Below are positions 1 through 7,107 of a stretch of 55,824 bases of DNA, piece by piece; the first letter of the stretch is position 1, and each line of letters starts with the position of its first letter. This stretch comes from Leuconostocaceae bacterium ESL0958 (GTDB taxonomy: Bacteria > Bacillota > Bacilli > Lactobacillales > Lactobacillaceae). The position numbers and the translations under genes are program-made. Under the pieces are notes generated by a model. The model saw nothing but the letters and a program-made list of their open reading frames with translations, searched no databases and had not been told where the DNA came from. The DNA lies in contig JAQTHT010000010.1 of assembly GCA_029433265.1 (NCBI GenBank), positions 1-55,824 of the forward strand, given 5' to 3'.

Positions 1-1
1 A

Positions 2-106
2 CTATTTTACGAGAAAGTTGATCAATGGATCTTTTTTTATTTATCAGGGGTGTTGCACTTCAATTGTAAATTCACCGTACATACTAGATGGCTTTTTGCT
101 ATTTAA
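2..106 (+). mobile_element. Possible 3' end of an IS30-like transposase with terminal repeat
   Basis: An open frame runs in from the window edge and stops with TAA at 104-106. The stretch GTTGCACTTCAATTGTAAA resembles the outer end of IS30-family elements in lactic acid bacteria, where the last transposase codons lie next to the terminal repeat. Only the extreme end is in view, there are no catalytic residues, and the family assignment is from memory of such ends. It may be chance AT-rich sequence. Confidence 0.3.
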
Positions 107-187
107 AATTATATTCGTTGCCTGCTTTTTCCCAGCCGGATGGTATACAGCAGAAAAATTGTCAAAACATAATCCAAAAAATAAAGA

Positions 188-233
188 ATAACCTGCACCC
201 GTAAATTCTATACAAATTACGGGTACAGGTTAT
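188..233 (-). terminator. Rho-independent terminator
   Basis: A 17-bp inverted repeat (ATAACCTGCACCCGTAA and its complement with one G-T pair) is separated by a 12-nt loop. On the minus strand it is followed by a T-rich tract, so it fits as terminator of the small gene ending at 377. It could also work for plus-strand transcripts. Between it and 377 (234-376) I see only a 27-codon minus open frame without a ribosome site and no convincing gene. Confidence 0.65.
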
Positions 234-376
234 TTATATCATGCTTATTGATTCTGGAAAGGGCAATAGTGAGTTTCTCAATTATAACTTACGCCAGTTC
301 TCAAAAAATAAAAGCGCACTATCGGTTGTTATCTCAATATTTAGAGGGATTACGACGTCAATTAATCATTCGCTAA

Positions 377-562
377 CTAGCGCTGTTTGTGTTTGAATTT
401 ATCACTAAGATATAGAAACAAACTGTAAAAAAAAGTAAATCCAATAACCGAATTGACATTATATAGGATAGCGGTGTGTGAAATTAAGTTGAGTACTAAC
501 TGGGTAAACGCCACAATCAAGAAAGCATAGATTATGTTCTTTACTAGTTTTTTATTCAACAT
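377..562 (-). CDS. Small two-helix membrane protein, 61 residues, unknown function
   Basis: The start at 562 was chosen because GGAAAGGAGG sits directly upstream; a longer frame to 688 lacks a ribosome site. The protein has a basic N-terminus (KK, K8), one hydrophobic segment at about 9-28, a second at about 38-52, and a basic tail ending KFKHKQR. Size, charge and two-helix shape resemble bacteriocin immunity proteins or other short accessory membrane proteins, but there is no diagnostic motif and no bacteriocin precursor nearby. It is much more AT-rich than the rest of the window and lies among gene remnants, which suggests acquired DNA. I do not recognise the family. Confidence 0.55.
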   Translation of the reverse strand: MLNKKLVKNIIYAFLIVAFTQLVLNLISHTAILYNVNSVIGFTFFYSLFLYLSDKFKHKQR

Positions 563-653
563 TATCCTCCTTTCCAACATCCAATCAATATGGTAGATTC
601 TATCATTAATTCGAACGATAATTAAAAACAAACGCATGATATTGACGTATATT

Positions 654-840
654 CTAAAAATCACTATAGCTTTTAGGGTATTTATCAATCATCATTTCAT
701 GATTTTCGAGTATTTCTTCACCATAAATTCTTTGCCTGTTTCTTATCTTGAACTGCTAAAAGGAACAATTGCCCCTTCCAATCAAGATATCCTTTATAAA
801 CAGCGCAGCTTTTAGTAATATTAAGCACAAAGGTGATTGA
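654..840 (-). pseudogene. Possible frameshifted gene remnant
   Basis: On the minus strand two protein-like stretches lie in different frames and follow one another. The first contains YKGYLDWKGQLFLLAVQDKK and ends at a TGA. The second contains RIYGEEILENHEMMIDKYPK and ends at TAG (654-656). A single-base shift near the junction would join them into one C-terminal fragment. No start codon with a ribosome site was found, and I do not recognise the family. The remaining sequence between 562 and 900 holds nothing else I can support. Confidence 0.3.
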
Positions 841-872
841 AGGGAGTCAAAACGAAAATTTATTCGAAAACA

Positions 873-1145
873 ATGTTCAAACAGTGACAATATTTTTCGA
901 TGGTTTACGCCGTCGTATTTCTAGTAGACAATATCGCTGAATTCTTTATGATGCGCACGACGGGCACAACCACCAGTCTCACTGGTGTGCAATTGACCAG
1001 TTATGACGTCCATGACCGCATACTAAGTGCCTTCACATTGGGCCTACCCGTAGTAGCCACTTACTTGGTGACTCTCTTCCTTTTTATGGTTCTTTGTGCT
1101 GTTTTTCTTGTCGCTAAAAACCGAAAAACTGTTACCAAAGGCTAG
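873..1145 (+). pseudogene. Membrane protein gene with early in-frame stop, or short CDS from 900
   Basis: From an ATG at 900 an 81-residue frame encodes two hydrophobic segments (about 1-17 and 43-72) joined by a polar Thr-rich loop, with a basic tail ending KNRKTVTKG. No Shine-Dalgarno precedes 900. In the same frame an ATG at 873 would add MFKQ, then a TGA at 885-887, then QYFS before the Met at 900. Reading the TGA as TGG would give a plausible longer N-terminus, so this may be a decayed gene. Codon use is nearer to the host than the AT-rich DNA to its left. A terminator follows at 1204-1240. Function unknown. Confidence 0.4.
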
Positions 1146-1203
1146 CATGGCCGCTTGGTATAAGATTGCAAAAACGCTTGACTAGCCATTACAAAGCCCA
1201 CAC

Positions 1204-1240
1204 AAACAGCCCGAAAGTCGCACTGACTTTCGGGCTGTTT
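1204..1240. terminator. Bidirectional terminator
   Basis: A perfect 16-bp stem (AAACAGCCCGAAAGTC) with a 5-nt loop lies between the convergent genes at 900-1145 (plus) and 1269-2114 (minus). A/T runs on both sides allow use in either direction. Confidence 0.85.
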
Positions 1241-1268
1241 ATCTACCGGTGGTAGTCATTCCCTTTGT

Positions 1269-2114
1269 CTACTTTTGGTTTTGCGCCTTTTGGTCACCCT
1301 GCTCAGATTGTTGCTTTAGTAGCTTGGCCAAAGTCGCGGCCTGGCCGGTAGTGGGCATGGATTCCTTGTCAGCGATAATTAGGTTAGCTGGTGATTGCGC
1401 CAGGCTCTTGAAGGCGTCAATGGATTGATTATTAAAATAGCGACCATCGGCATCATTCAAAGCTGATTGCACCTTTTCAATGCGGTAAGCTTCTGCATCT
1501 GCTGCGGTTTCGGTTGCTGCGGCATTGGCCTTGGCTGTGGCAATCAGCGCATCGTTATTTGCCTTGGTCCGTAAGGCAATGGAACGGGCATCCCCCTCTG
1601 CCTGAGAAATGGCGGCCACTCGTTCCCGATCAGCCTTGAGCTGAGTATCCATGGCAGATTGAATGGCTTGGGAAGGTTTCAATTCATCGATGTTAATCCG
1701 GTCCACGTTAATGCCATAGGTATTAGTCAAATCACCAATCGCTTCAGCCAAATCAGCATTAATCTGTGAGGTGGACCCTAGGGCTTCATTTAATTCCATC
1801 CGGCCAATAATGTCCCGAAGATGCCCACGTACCAGTTGTTTCATGGACTCAACAGAGTCCGTGTTTTCATACATATACTTCTGTGGGTCCGTGACGTGGA
1901 AGTTCAACGTTACCGTAGCTGAAATATCAGCATTATCCTTGGTAATGACCGAGTACCCTTGTAGTTTTAAGGGTTGCAGCGCCAAAGGCACAATCCGAAT
2001 GGCCTGAAGCAGCGGTAACTTGAACTGCAGGCCGGAAGAACGGGTGTTCGAATACTTCCCCAGTGTTTCGACTAGGCCGACACAGTTCTGCGGTACGATT
2101 TTAAAAAATAACAT
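1269..2114 (-). CDS. SPFH/band 7 (stomatin-prohibitin) family protein lacking an N-terminal anchor
   Basis: The 281-residue protein opens with KIVPQ and LGKYSNTRSSGLQFKLPLL, the usual start of the SPFH domain, which extends to about residue 165 (KDNADISATVTLNFHVTD, RMELNEALGS, YGINVDRINIDELKP). A long Ala/Glu/Lys-rich helical region (about 165-235: ADRERVAAISQAEGDARSIA, then repeated Ala/Thr) should form the coiled coil by which these proteins assemble into rings. Family members normally carry an N-terminal membrane segment; here only MLFF precedes the domain. The start follows GGAAAGGATG. The NfeD-like gene ends one base upstream, so the two are translationally linked. SPFH proteins organise membrane microdomains; a cytoplasmic or peripherally bound form is inferred here. 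Confidence 0.85.
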   Translation of the reverse strand: MLFFKIVPQNCVGLVETLGKYSNTRSSGLQFKLPLLQAIRIVPLALQPLKLQGYSVITKDNADISATVTLNFHVTDPQKYMYENTDSVESMKQLVRGHLRDIIGRMELNEALGSTSQINADLAEAIGDLTNTYGINVDRINIDELKPSQAIQSAMDTQLKADRERVAAISQAEGDARSIALRTKANNDALIATAKANAAATETAADAEAYRIEKVQSALNDADGRYFNNQSIDAFKSLAQSPANLIIADKESMPTTGQAATLAKLLKQQSEQGDQKAQNQK

Positions 2115-2115
2115 C

Positions 2116-2304
2116 TTACATCCTTTCCATGACTAATTCATTTCCTGCCACAGCAATAATCTGATACGTGGCTGACTGTTCTGGCTGGGCCCCATCGACC
2201 AAGCGATAATGATAAAAATCGCCAATTACTCGTACTAGGCCCGCTTGGAAGACGGCACCTGGTACGGTTCTGTTGAGCAAATTTTTTTCTTCAAAACTTT
2301 CCAT
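2116..2304 (-). CDS. NfeD-like OB-fold protein, 62 residues, no membrane part
   Basis: The start at 2304 follows GGGAGGCG; longer frames lack this. The pattern of a Gly/Ala-Val-Phe turn, LVRVIGDFYHYRLVDG and a final IIAVAGNELVMERM fits the C-terminal OB-fold of NfeD, including the closing 'V-G-x-x-L-V-v-E' strand. Typical NfeD proteins add several membrane helices and sometimes a serine protease; these are absent. It directly precedes an SPFH gene with a 1-nt gap, which is the classical NfeD/stomatin pairing and the best support for the call. A promoter (TGGACC-18-TATAAT) lies at 2365-2394. The fold assignment is by pattern, so the exact family remains uncertain. Confidence 0.6.
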   Translation of the reverse strand: MESFEEKNLLNRTVPGAVFQAGLVRVIGDFYHYRLVDGAQPEQSATYQIIAVAGNELVMERM

Positions 2305-2364
2305 GGTCGCCTCCCTGAACCACTCAGCGCAAACAAGTGCGCATTTGAACAAAGTACTGCTTTC

Positions 2365-2394
2365 ATTATAACCGCTTCCCCCGGTACAGGTCCA
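2365..2394 (-). promoter_or_regulatory. Promoter of the NfeD-like/SPFH pair
   Basis: Minus-strand TGGACC, 18-nt spacer, TATAAT, located about 60 bases before the chosen start of the NfeD-like gene. Confidence 0.55.
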
Positions 2395-2461
2395 GCCGAG
2401 CACACACAGTGCTCAATTGATTTTACGTTCTACAGCCTTATGGACCTAGCGTGCCCATCAT

Positions 2462-2500
2462 AAAAGCCCGCAATTTGGTTGATCCAGATTACGGGCTTTT
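2462..2500 (-). terminator. Terminator downstream of the lysine permease
   Basis: AAAAGCCCG and CGGGCTTTT form a stem around a 21-nt loop just after the permease stop codon. The T tract is short, so strength is moderate. Confidence 0.55.
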
Positions 2501-2526
2501 CATTTAATACCGGTCAGGTCACATGT

Positions 2527-3981
2527 CTATTCCTCGCGGGCCGGCTTTTCCAAGTTAACTTCCTGAAGCGGAATCACCTTGGTCTTATTTTTAATTTTAT
2601 AAATCAGATAGGGAATAACAAAGATTGGCACTGCTAGGTAGGTGACGGCAATTTTTTCCCAGTCAAAGTGAATAAAGGAGTCGGGGTCCTGGAAGATAAT
2701 CACGACAATGGCCATCACCAGGGCTAGGATAGGCCCAAATGGGAATAACCGGGCCCGATAGACCAAGTTATCCACACTTTTCCCTTGTGCCACGTAGGCC
2801 CGCCGGAAACGCAGATGGGCAATGGCAATGCCCATCCAGGCCAAGAAACCGGTCAGGCCAGAGGCGGCCACCAACCAAGTATAAATTTCTTCGCCACCCT
2901 TCATGTTCGACAGGAAGGCCAGCATCCCCACCAGCATCGTCAATACCAGCGCTGCTAGCGGAACGCCCTGCTTCGTTAATTTCGCAAAAATCTTAGGCGC
3001 CTGGCCCTTTTGTGCCAAAGCATAAAGCGTTCGTGTGGAAGCGTAGGTACCAGAGTTTGCCGCAGATAGAACAGAAGTCAAAATCACGGCGTTCATCAGG
3101 GAAGCTGCAAAGGCAATGCCGGCGTTCTTAAAGACGATGGTAAAGGGTGACATCACGACGTTGCCGGAATCTGCAGCAGAGAGCAAACGAGGATCTTGGT
3201 AGTAAACCAGCGCAGAAATCACAAAGATTGCGCCAATGTAGAAGAGTAGGATCCGCCAGAAGACGGAGTGGATGGCCTTAGGCACTGATTTTTCAGCATC
3301 CTCCGCCTCGCCGGCGGTAATCCCGATCAGTTCCGTTCCTTGGAAGGAAAAACCGGCCACAACAAAGACGGAAAGCACCGCCTGCCAGCCACCAACAAAG
3401 CCGTGATTGCCGACCGTCAAGTTCTTCGTCACGTCCACGTTCGCATGGACAATGCCAAAGATGGCCAAAACCCCGATAAAGAGGAAGAAGCAGATGGTAA
3501 CCACTTTAATCAATGATAACCAGAACTCGGTTTCGCCAAAAGTGGAGACCGAGAACAAATTAATCAAGAAGATGAGCACGAGGGCAATGGCTGAGAAGAT
3601 CCAAGAAGGGACATCCGGCAGCCAGAACTGCGCCACCAACCCAACCGTGGCGGTGTCGACGGCCAGTGTAATGGCCCAGTTAAACCAGTAATTCCAGCCA
3701 AGTGCAAAACCAAAGGCCGGATCGACGAAGCGGCTGCCGTATTCTGAAAAAGAACCGGAGGTTGGCAAATAAGTGGCCATTTCTCCGAGAGAGGTCATCA
3801 GGAAGAAAACCATAATGCCAATCAATAGATAGGCCAGCATGGCGCCAAAGGGGCCTGCTTGTGAAACCGAGGCACCAGAGGAAAGGAAAAGGCCAGTCCC
3901 AATGGACCCCCCCAACGCAATCATGGAGACGTGCCTGGTCTTCAGTTGGTGTTTGATACTGTTATGCTGCTGTTCTGTCAT
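2527..3981 (-). CDS. lysP: Amino acid permease, LysP-type lysine importer
   Basis: The 484-residue protein belongs to the amino acid-polyamine-organocation superfamily: the N-terminal motif ALGGSIGTGLFLSSG starts helix 1 and about 12 hydrophobic segments follow. GFSFQGTELIGITAGEAEDA around residue 220 is the family's conserved block. The start at 3981 follows AAAGGAG; upstream codons are inside the riboswitch region. The lysine riboswitch and terminator directly in front identify lysine as the regulating and probably transported amino acid, which sequence similarity alone would not settle against other cationic or bulky substrates. It should be expressed when lysine is low. The promoter lies inside the 3' end of the preceding gene. 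Confidence 0.88.
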   Translation of the reverse strand: MTEQQHNSIKHQLKTRHVSMIALGGSIGTGLFLSSGASVSQAGPFGAMLAYLLIGIMVFFLMTSLGEMATYLPTSGSFSEYGSRFVDPAFGFALGWNYWFNWAITLAVDTATVGLVAQFWLPDVPSWIFSAIALVLIFLINLFSVSTFGETEFWLSLIKVVTICFFLFIGVLAIFGIVHANVDVTKNLTVGNHGFVGGWQAVLSVFVVAGFSFQGTELIGITAGEAEDAEKSVPKAIHSVFWRILLFYIGAIFVISALVYYQDPRLLSAADSGNVVMSPFTIVFKNAGIAFAASLMNAVILTSVLSAANSGTYASTRTLYALAQKGQAPKIFAKLTKQGVPLAALVLTMLVGMLAFLSNMKGGEEIYTWLVAASGLTGFLAWMGIAIAHLRFRRAYVAQGKSVDNLVYRARLFPFGPILALVMAIVVIIFQDPDSFIHFDWEKIAVTYLAVPIFVIPYLIYKIKNKTKVIPLQEVNLEKPAREE

Positions 3982-4014
3982 GGTCAGACTCCTTTTGCTT
4001 GTTTCACAAACAAC

Positions 4015-4046
4015 AAAAAACCTACTTTTGTCCAAACAAAAGTAGG
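4015..4046 (-). terminator. Expression-platform terminator of the lysine riboswitch
   Basis: CCTACTTTTG and CAAAAGTAGG pair around a 6-nt loop, followed on the minus strand by six T residues. It lies between the L-box aptamer and the permease start, the expected place for lysine-dependent termination. Confidence 0.85.
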
Positions 4047-4236
4047 CGGTTAGTCTTCGTTTCATTCAAATTGCAAAGCGCACCGTTGAAAAACGACAGT
4101 CCAGTGGGTCTTCCCCACTGTCCCAGGCCGCCGTCTACCAAACGACACCCTTCGGCGACCGCACCTTTCCCCAACGTTCAACGTCCTGGTGGACTCCCGC
4201 TGGTTACTCATCTTGGTCGCAACCTCTTTGTTTGTT
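4047..4236 (-). ncRNA. Lysine riboswitch (L-box)
   Basis: Read on the minus strand, the leader contains the conserved L-box segments in order: AGGTTGCGACCAAGATGAGT, then GGGGAAAGGTGCGGTCGCCG with AAGGG, then CCTGGGACAGTGGGGAAGAC with CCACTGGACTGTCG, and a closing CTTTG that pairs with CAAAG at the 5' end. This five-helix aptamer binds L-lysine in the RNA itself. The downstream hairpin at 4015-4046 makes transcription termination the likely output. It controls the permease at 2527-3981. Confidence 0.92.
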
Positions 4237-4242
4237 GGCTAT

Positions 4243-4271
4243 ATCATAGCACCCTTAAATTTGCCCGTCAA
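4243..4271 (-). promoter_or_regulatory. Promoter of the lysine riboswitch and permease
   Basis: Minus-strand TTGACG, 17-nt spacer, TATGAT. The -35 box and most of the spacer lie inside the last codons of the membrane protein gene ending at 4255; the start site should fall near 4236, right at the aptamer's 5' edge. Confidence 0.75.
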
Positions 4272-4911
4272 CCTGAAATTGTTTTTGCCAGTGAGCCGCA
4301 CGGCGCAGGTAAGCCCGGGCGGTCTTCTGGTAAAACCAGTAGGCCAGAAGCCAGGCGCCTAGTGCAGACAGGCCATCGACATTGGCCAAAGCGACCTGTG
4401 CCAGAGCAGCGCCGAGCCAAAAAAGGACAAGGAGTGTCTGGCAGACAGCTTTTTTGTGGCCCTGGTCTGACAAGCGGCGCACAACAATGTGATCAATCTG
4501 CAGGCAAAGCTGGGCCAACAAGACGAGTCCCACATCCGGCATCGTCTGGACCGCTGCCATGCCGCCTGCAAATGTCAGTGAAACAAGCAGTGAGGTCAGT
4601 AGAGCAAGCAGCGCCAAGAGCCCCTGGACGATGAGCGACCAGACAGCCCCCAAGCGAAAGTTAAGGAACCAAAGAAAGGCCGCCCAAAGTAGGCTATCAA
4701 GGACAAGCATCGGCCAGGTAGACAAGAAACGGAGACAGGAGAAGACCCCCTGTAAAGGGCCTATCACCATCAGCTGGGCCAAAATGGATAACGCACTATT
4801 GAGCACAGTGACCGTCGTTTCATTGAAGCGCAGTAAGAGCGCCAGCACAAGAAAAGCCGCCAAAGCGCTGGCGGCACGAAGCGGGTGCAATTGTTTTTTT
4901 AGAATTAACAA
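4255..4911 (-). CDS. Polytopic membrane protein, 218 residues, unknown function
   Basis: The protein is very Leu/Ala-rich, with about six predicted membrane segments (roughly 12-28, 35-55, 66-85, 90-112, 122-137, 155-190) and a basic C-terminal tail (KTARAYLRRAAHWQKQ). No transporter or enzyme motif is recognised. A TTG start at 4911 is supported by AAAGGGGG just upstream, which directly follows the trpS stop codon, so it is probably co-transcribed with trpS. Its own 3' end hosts the promoter of the lysine riboswitch. Trp and amino-acid context is suggestive only. Confidence 0.7.
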   Translation of the reverse strand: MLILKKQLHPLRAASALAAFLVLALLLRFNETTVTVLNSALSILAQLMVIGPLQGVFSCLRFLSTWPMLVLDSLLWAAFLWFLNFRLGAVWSLIVQGLLALLALLTSLLVSLTFAGGMAAVQTMPDVGLVLLAQLCLQIDHIVVRRLSDQGHKKAVCQTLLVLFWLGAALAQVALANVDGLSALGAWLLAYWFYQKTARAYLRRAAHWQKQFQVDGQI

Positions 4912-4923
4912 TGGCGGCCCCCT

Positions 4924-5967
<1,044 letters not shown>

Positions 5968-5975
5968 CTACTGCT

Positions 5976-6004
5976 ATTATAACGAAAAGCGAAGCGGCTT
6001 GCAC
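5976..6004 (-). promoter_or_regulatory. trpS promoter, sharing its -35 hexamer with the panE promoter
   Basis: Minus-strand GTGCAA, 17-nt spacer, TATAAT. The -35 is poor, and it is the same six bases (5999-6004) that form the -35 of the divergent panE promoter. Confidence 0.5.
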
Positions 6005-6027
6005 TTTCCCATTCAAATTGCTATATT
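5999..6027 (+). promoter_or_regulatory. panE promoter
   Basis: TTGCAC, 17-nt spacer, TATATT with a TGC extension before the -10. It lies about 50 bases before the panE start. Confidence 0.65.
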
Positions 6028-6077
6028 ATGAGTCAAAAATTAGTGTTTTTTAATAACAGTAACGGAGGAGATTGATG

Positions 6078-7064
6078 ATGAAATATGCAGTGGTTGGTGC
6101 CGGCGCAATGGGCTTGCGCTATGGCTTGTTGTTGCAAGAAGTGGCCGGCTGCCCCGTCGACTTCGTGGAACCCACACAGGCCAGCTTGGATAAAATTCAT
6201 GCGCAAGGCGACGTCGTCTACCAGTCCCGGGACCATCAGGACCGGCACGAAGTCCCCGTCAACATCTACTCACCAGAGGAATATAATGGGAATCCCGATG
6301 TTTGGATTTTCTTTATGAAACAGATGCAGTTAGCGGACACGTTGCAACGAGTGGCGCCCAAATTCAAAGCCCACCAAGTGGCCGTTGGGGCCATGAACGG
6401 CATGGGCCATATTGAAAAGCTGCAGCAATACTTTACCGATGACCGCATTATCGGCGGCACCGCCATGATTGCGACCGTCCTCAATGACTTTGGGGACGTC
6501 GACTTTATTGGCGCGGCTAACTCCGGTAGCTCCGCCTATGCGAACGTTTCCGAAACGGAAACCGAGGCGGCCAAAGCCGTCATGGCGGATTTCCAGGCCG
6601 CCCAACTCAACCCTTCCTTCAGTAACAACTTAATGGGTACGTTGTGTACCAAAGTCTTCTTCAATGCGGTGGAAAACAGTATCGCCACCATGTTCCAGGC
6701 CCGCATGGGTGAACTGATGGCCTATGATGACTTTGCCGCCAATATCGCCCAGCCGCTCGTATCCGAAGCTTACGCGGCAGCCGCTGCGGCTGGCATTACC
6801 TTATTGGAAAGCCAAGAAGCAATGGTCGCTTCCACCGTTAGCATCGCCAAAAACGTGGTACCATTGCACTTCCCTTCCATGTACCAGGACTTTGTCAAAG
6901 GCCGACCCACAGAAGTTGACTACATCAATGGTTGGATTGCCAACCTAGCGGAAAAGCACGGTTTGACGGCTCCAACCCAGCGTTTTGTCACCAGTCTGGT
7001 TCATCTAGCCGAAGAAATGCGCCAATTCAATCCACCCGTGAACCAATTAGCTGTTCACGATTAA
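6078..7064 (+). CDS. panE: 2-dehydropantoate 2-reductase (ketopantoate reductase) family
   Basis: The 328-residue enzyme of the ApbA/PanE family reduces 2-dehydropantoate to pantoate with NADPH, a step towards CoA; in lactic acid bacteria homologues may instead reduce branched 2-keto acids. The N-terminal KYAVVGAGAMGLRYG is the Rossmann GxGxxG site. CTKVFFNAVENSIATM around residue 195-210 carries the catalytic Lys and conserved Asn, and the C-terminal all-alpha domain follows. Of two adjacent ATGs, 6078 is preferred because GGAGGAG lies 7 bases upstream. It is monocistronic, ends at a shared terminator, and is one of the few genes on the lagging strand. No other pantothenate genes are adjacent. 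Confidence 0.85.
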   Translation: MKYAVVGAGAMGLRYGLLLQEVAGCPVDFVEPTQASLDKIHAQGDVVYQSRDHQDRHEVPVNIYSPEEYNGNPDVWIFFMKQMQLADTLQRVAPKFKAHQVAVGAMNGMGHIEKLQQYFTDDRIIGGTAMIATVLNDFGDVDFIGAANSGSSAYANVSETETEAAKAVMADFQAAQLNPSFSNNLMGTLCTKVFFNAVENSIATMFQARMGELMAYDDFAANIAQPLVSEAYAAAAAAGITLLESQEAMVASTVSIAKNVVPLHFPSMYQDFVKGRPTEVDYINGWIANLAEKHGLTAPTQRFVTSLVHLAEEMRQFNPPVNQLAVHD

Positions 7065-7073
7065 TGAAAATAA

Positions 7074-7103
7074 AGAAGCGTCCCGCAAGTGCGGGACGCT
7101 TCT
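7074..7103. terminator. Bidirectional terminator between panE and kup
   Basis: AGAAGCGTCCCGCA pairs perfectly with its complement across a 2-nt gap, with T runs on both sides, between two convergent genes. Confidence 0.9.
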
Positions 7104-7107
7104 TTAT

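Noticed and set aside
241-396. Plus-strand frame of about 51 codons
   Set aside because: No ribosome site, overlaps the end of the minus-strand small gene, and no recognisable protein features.
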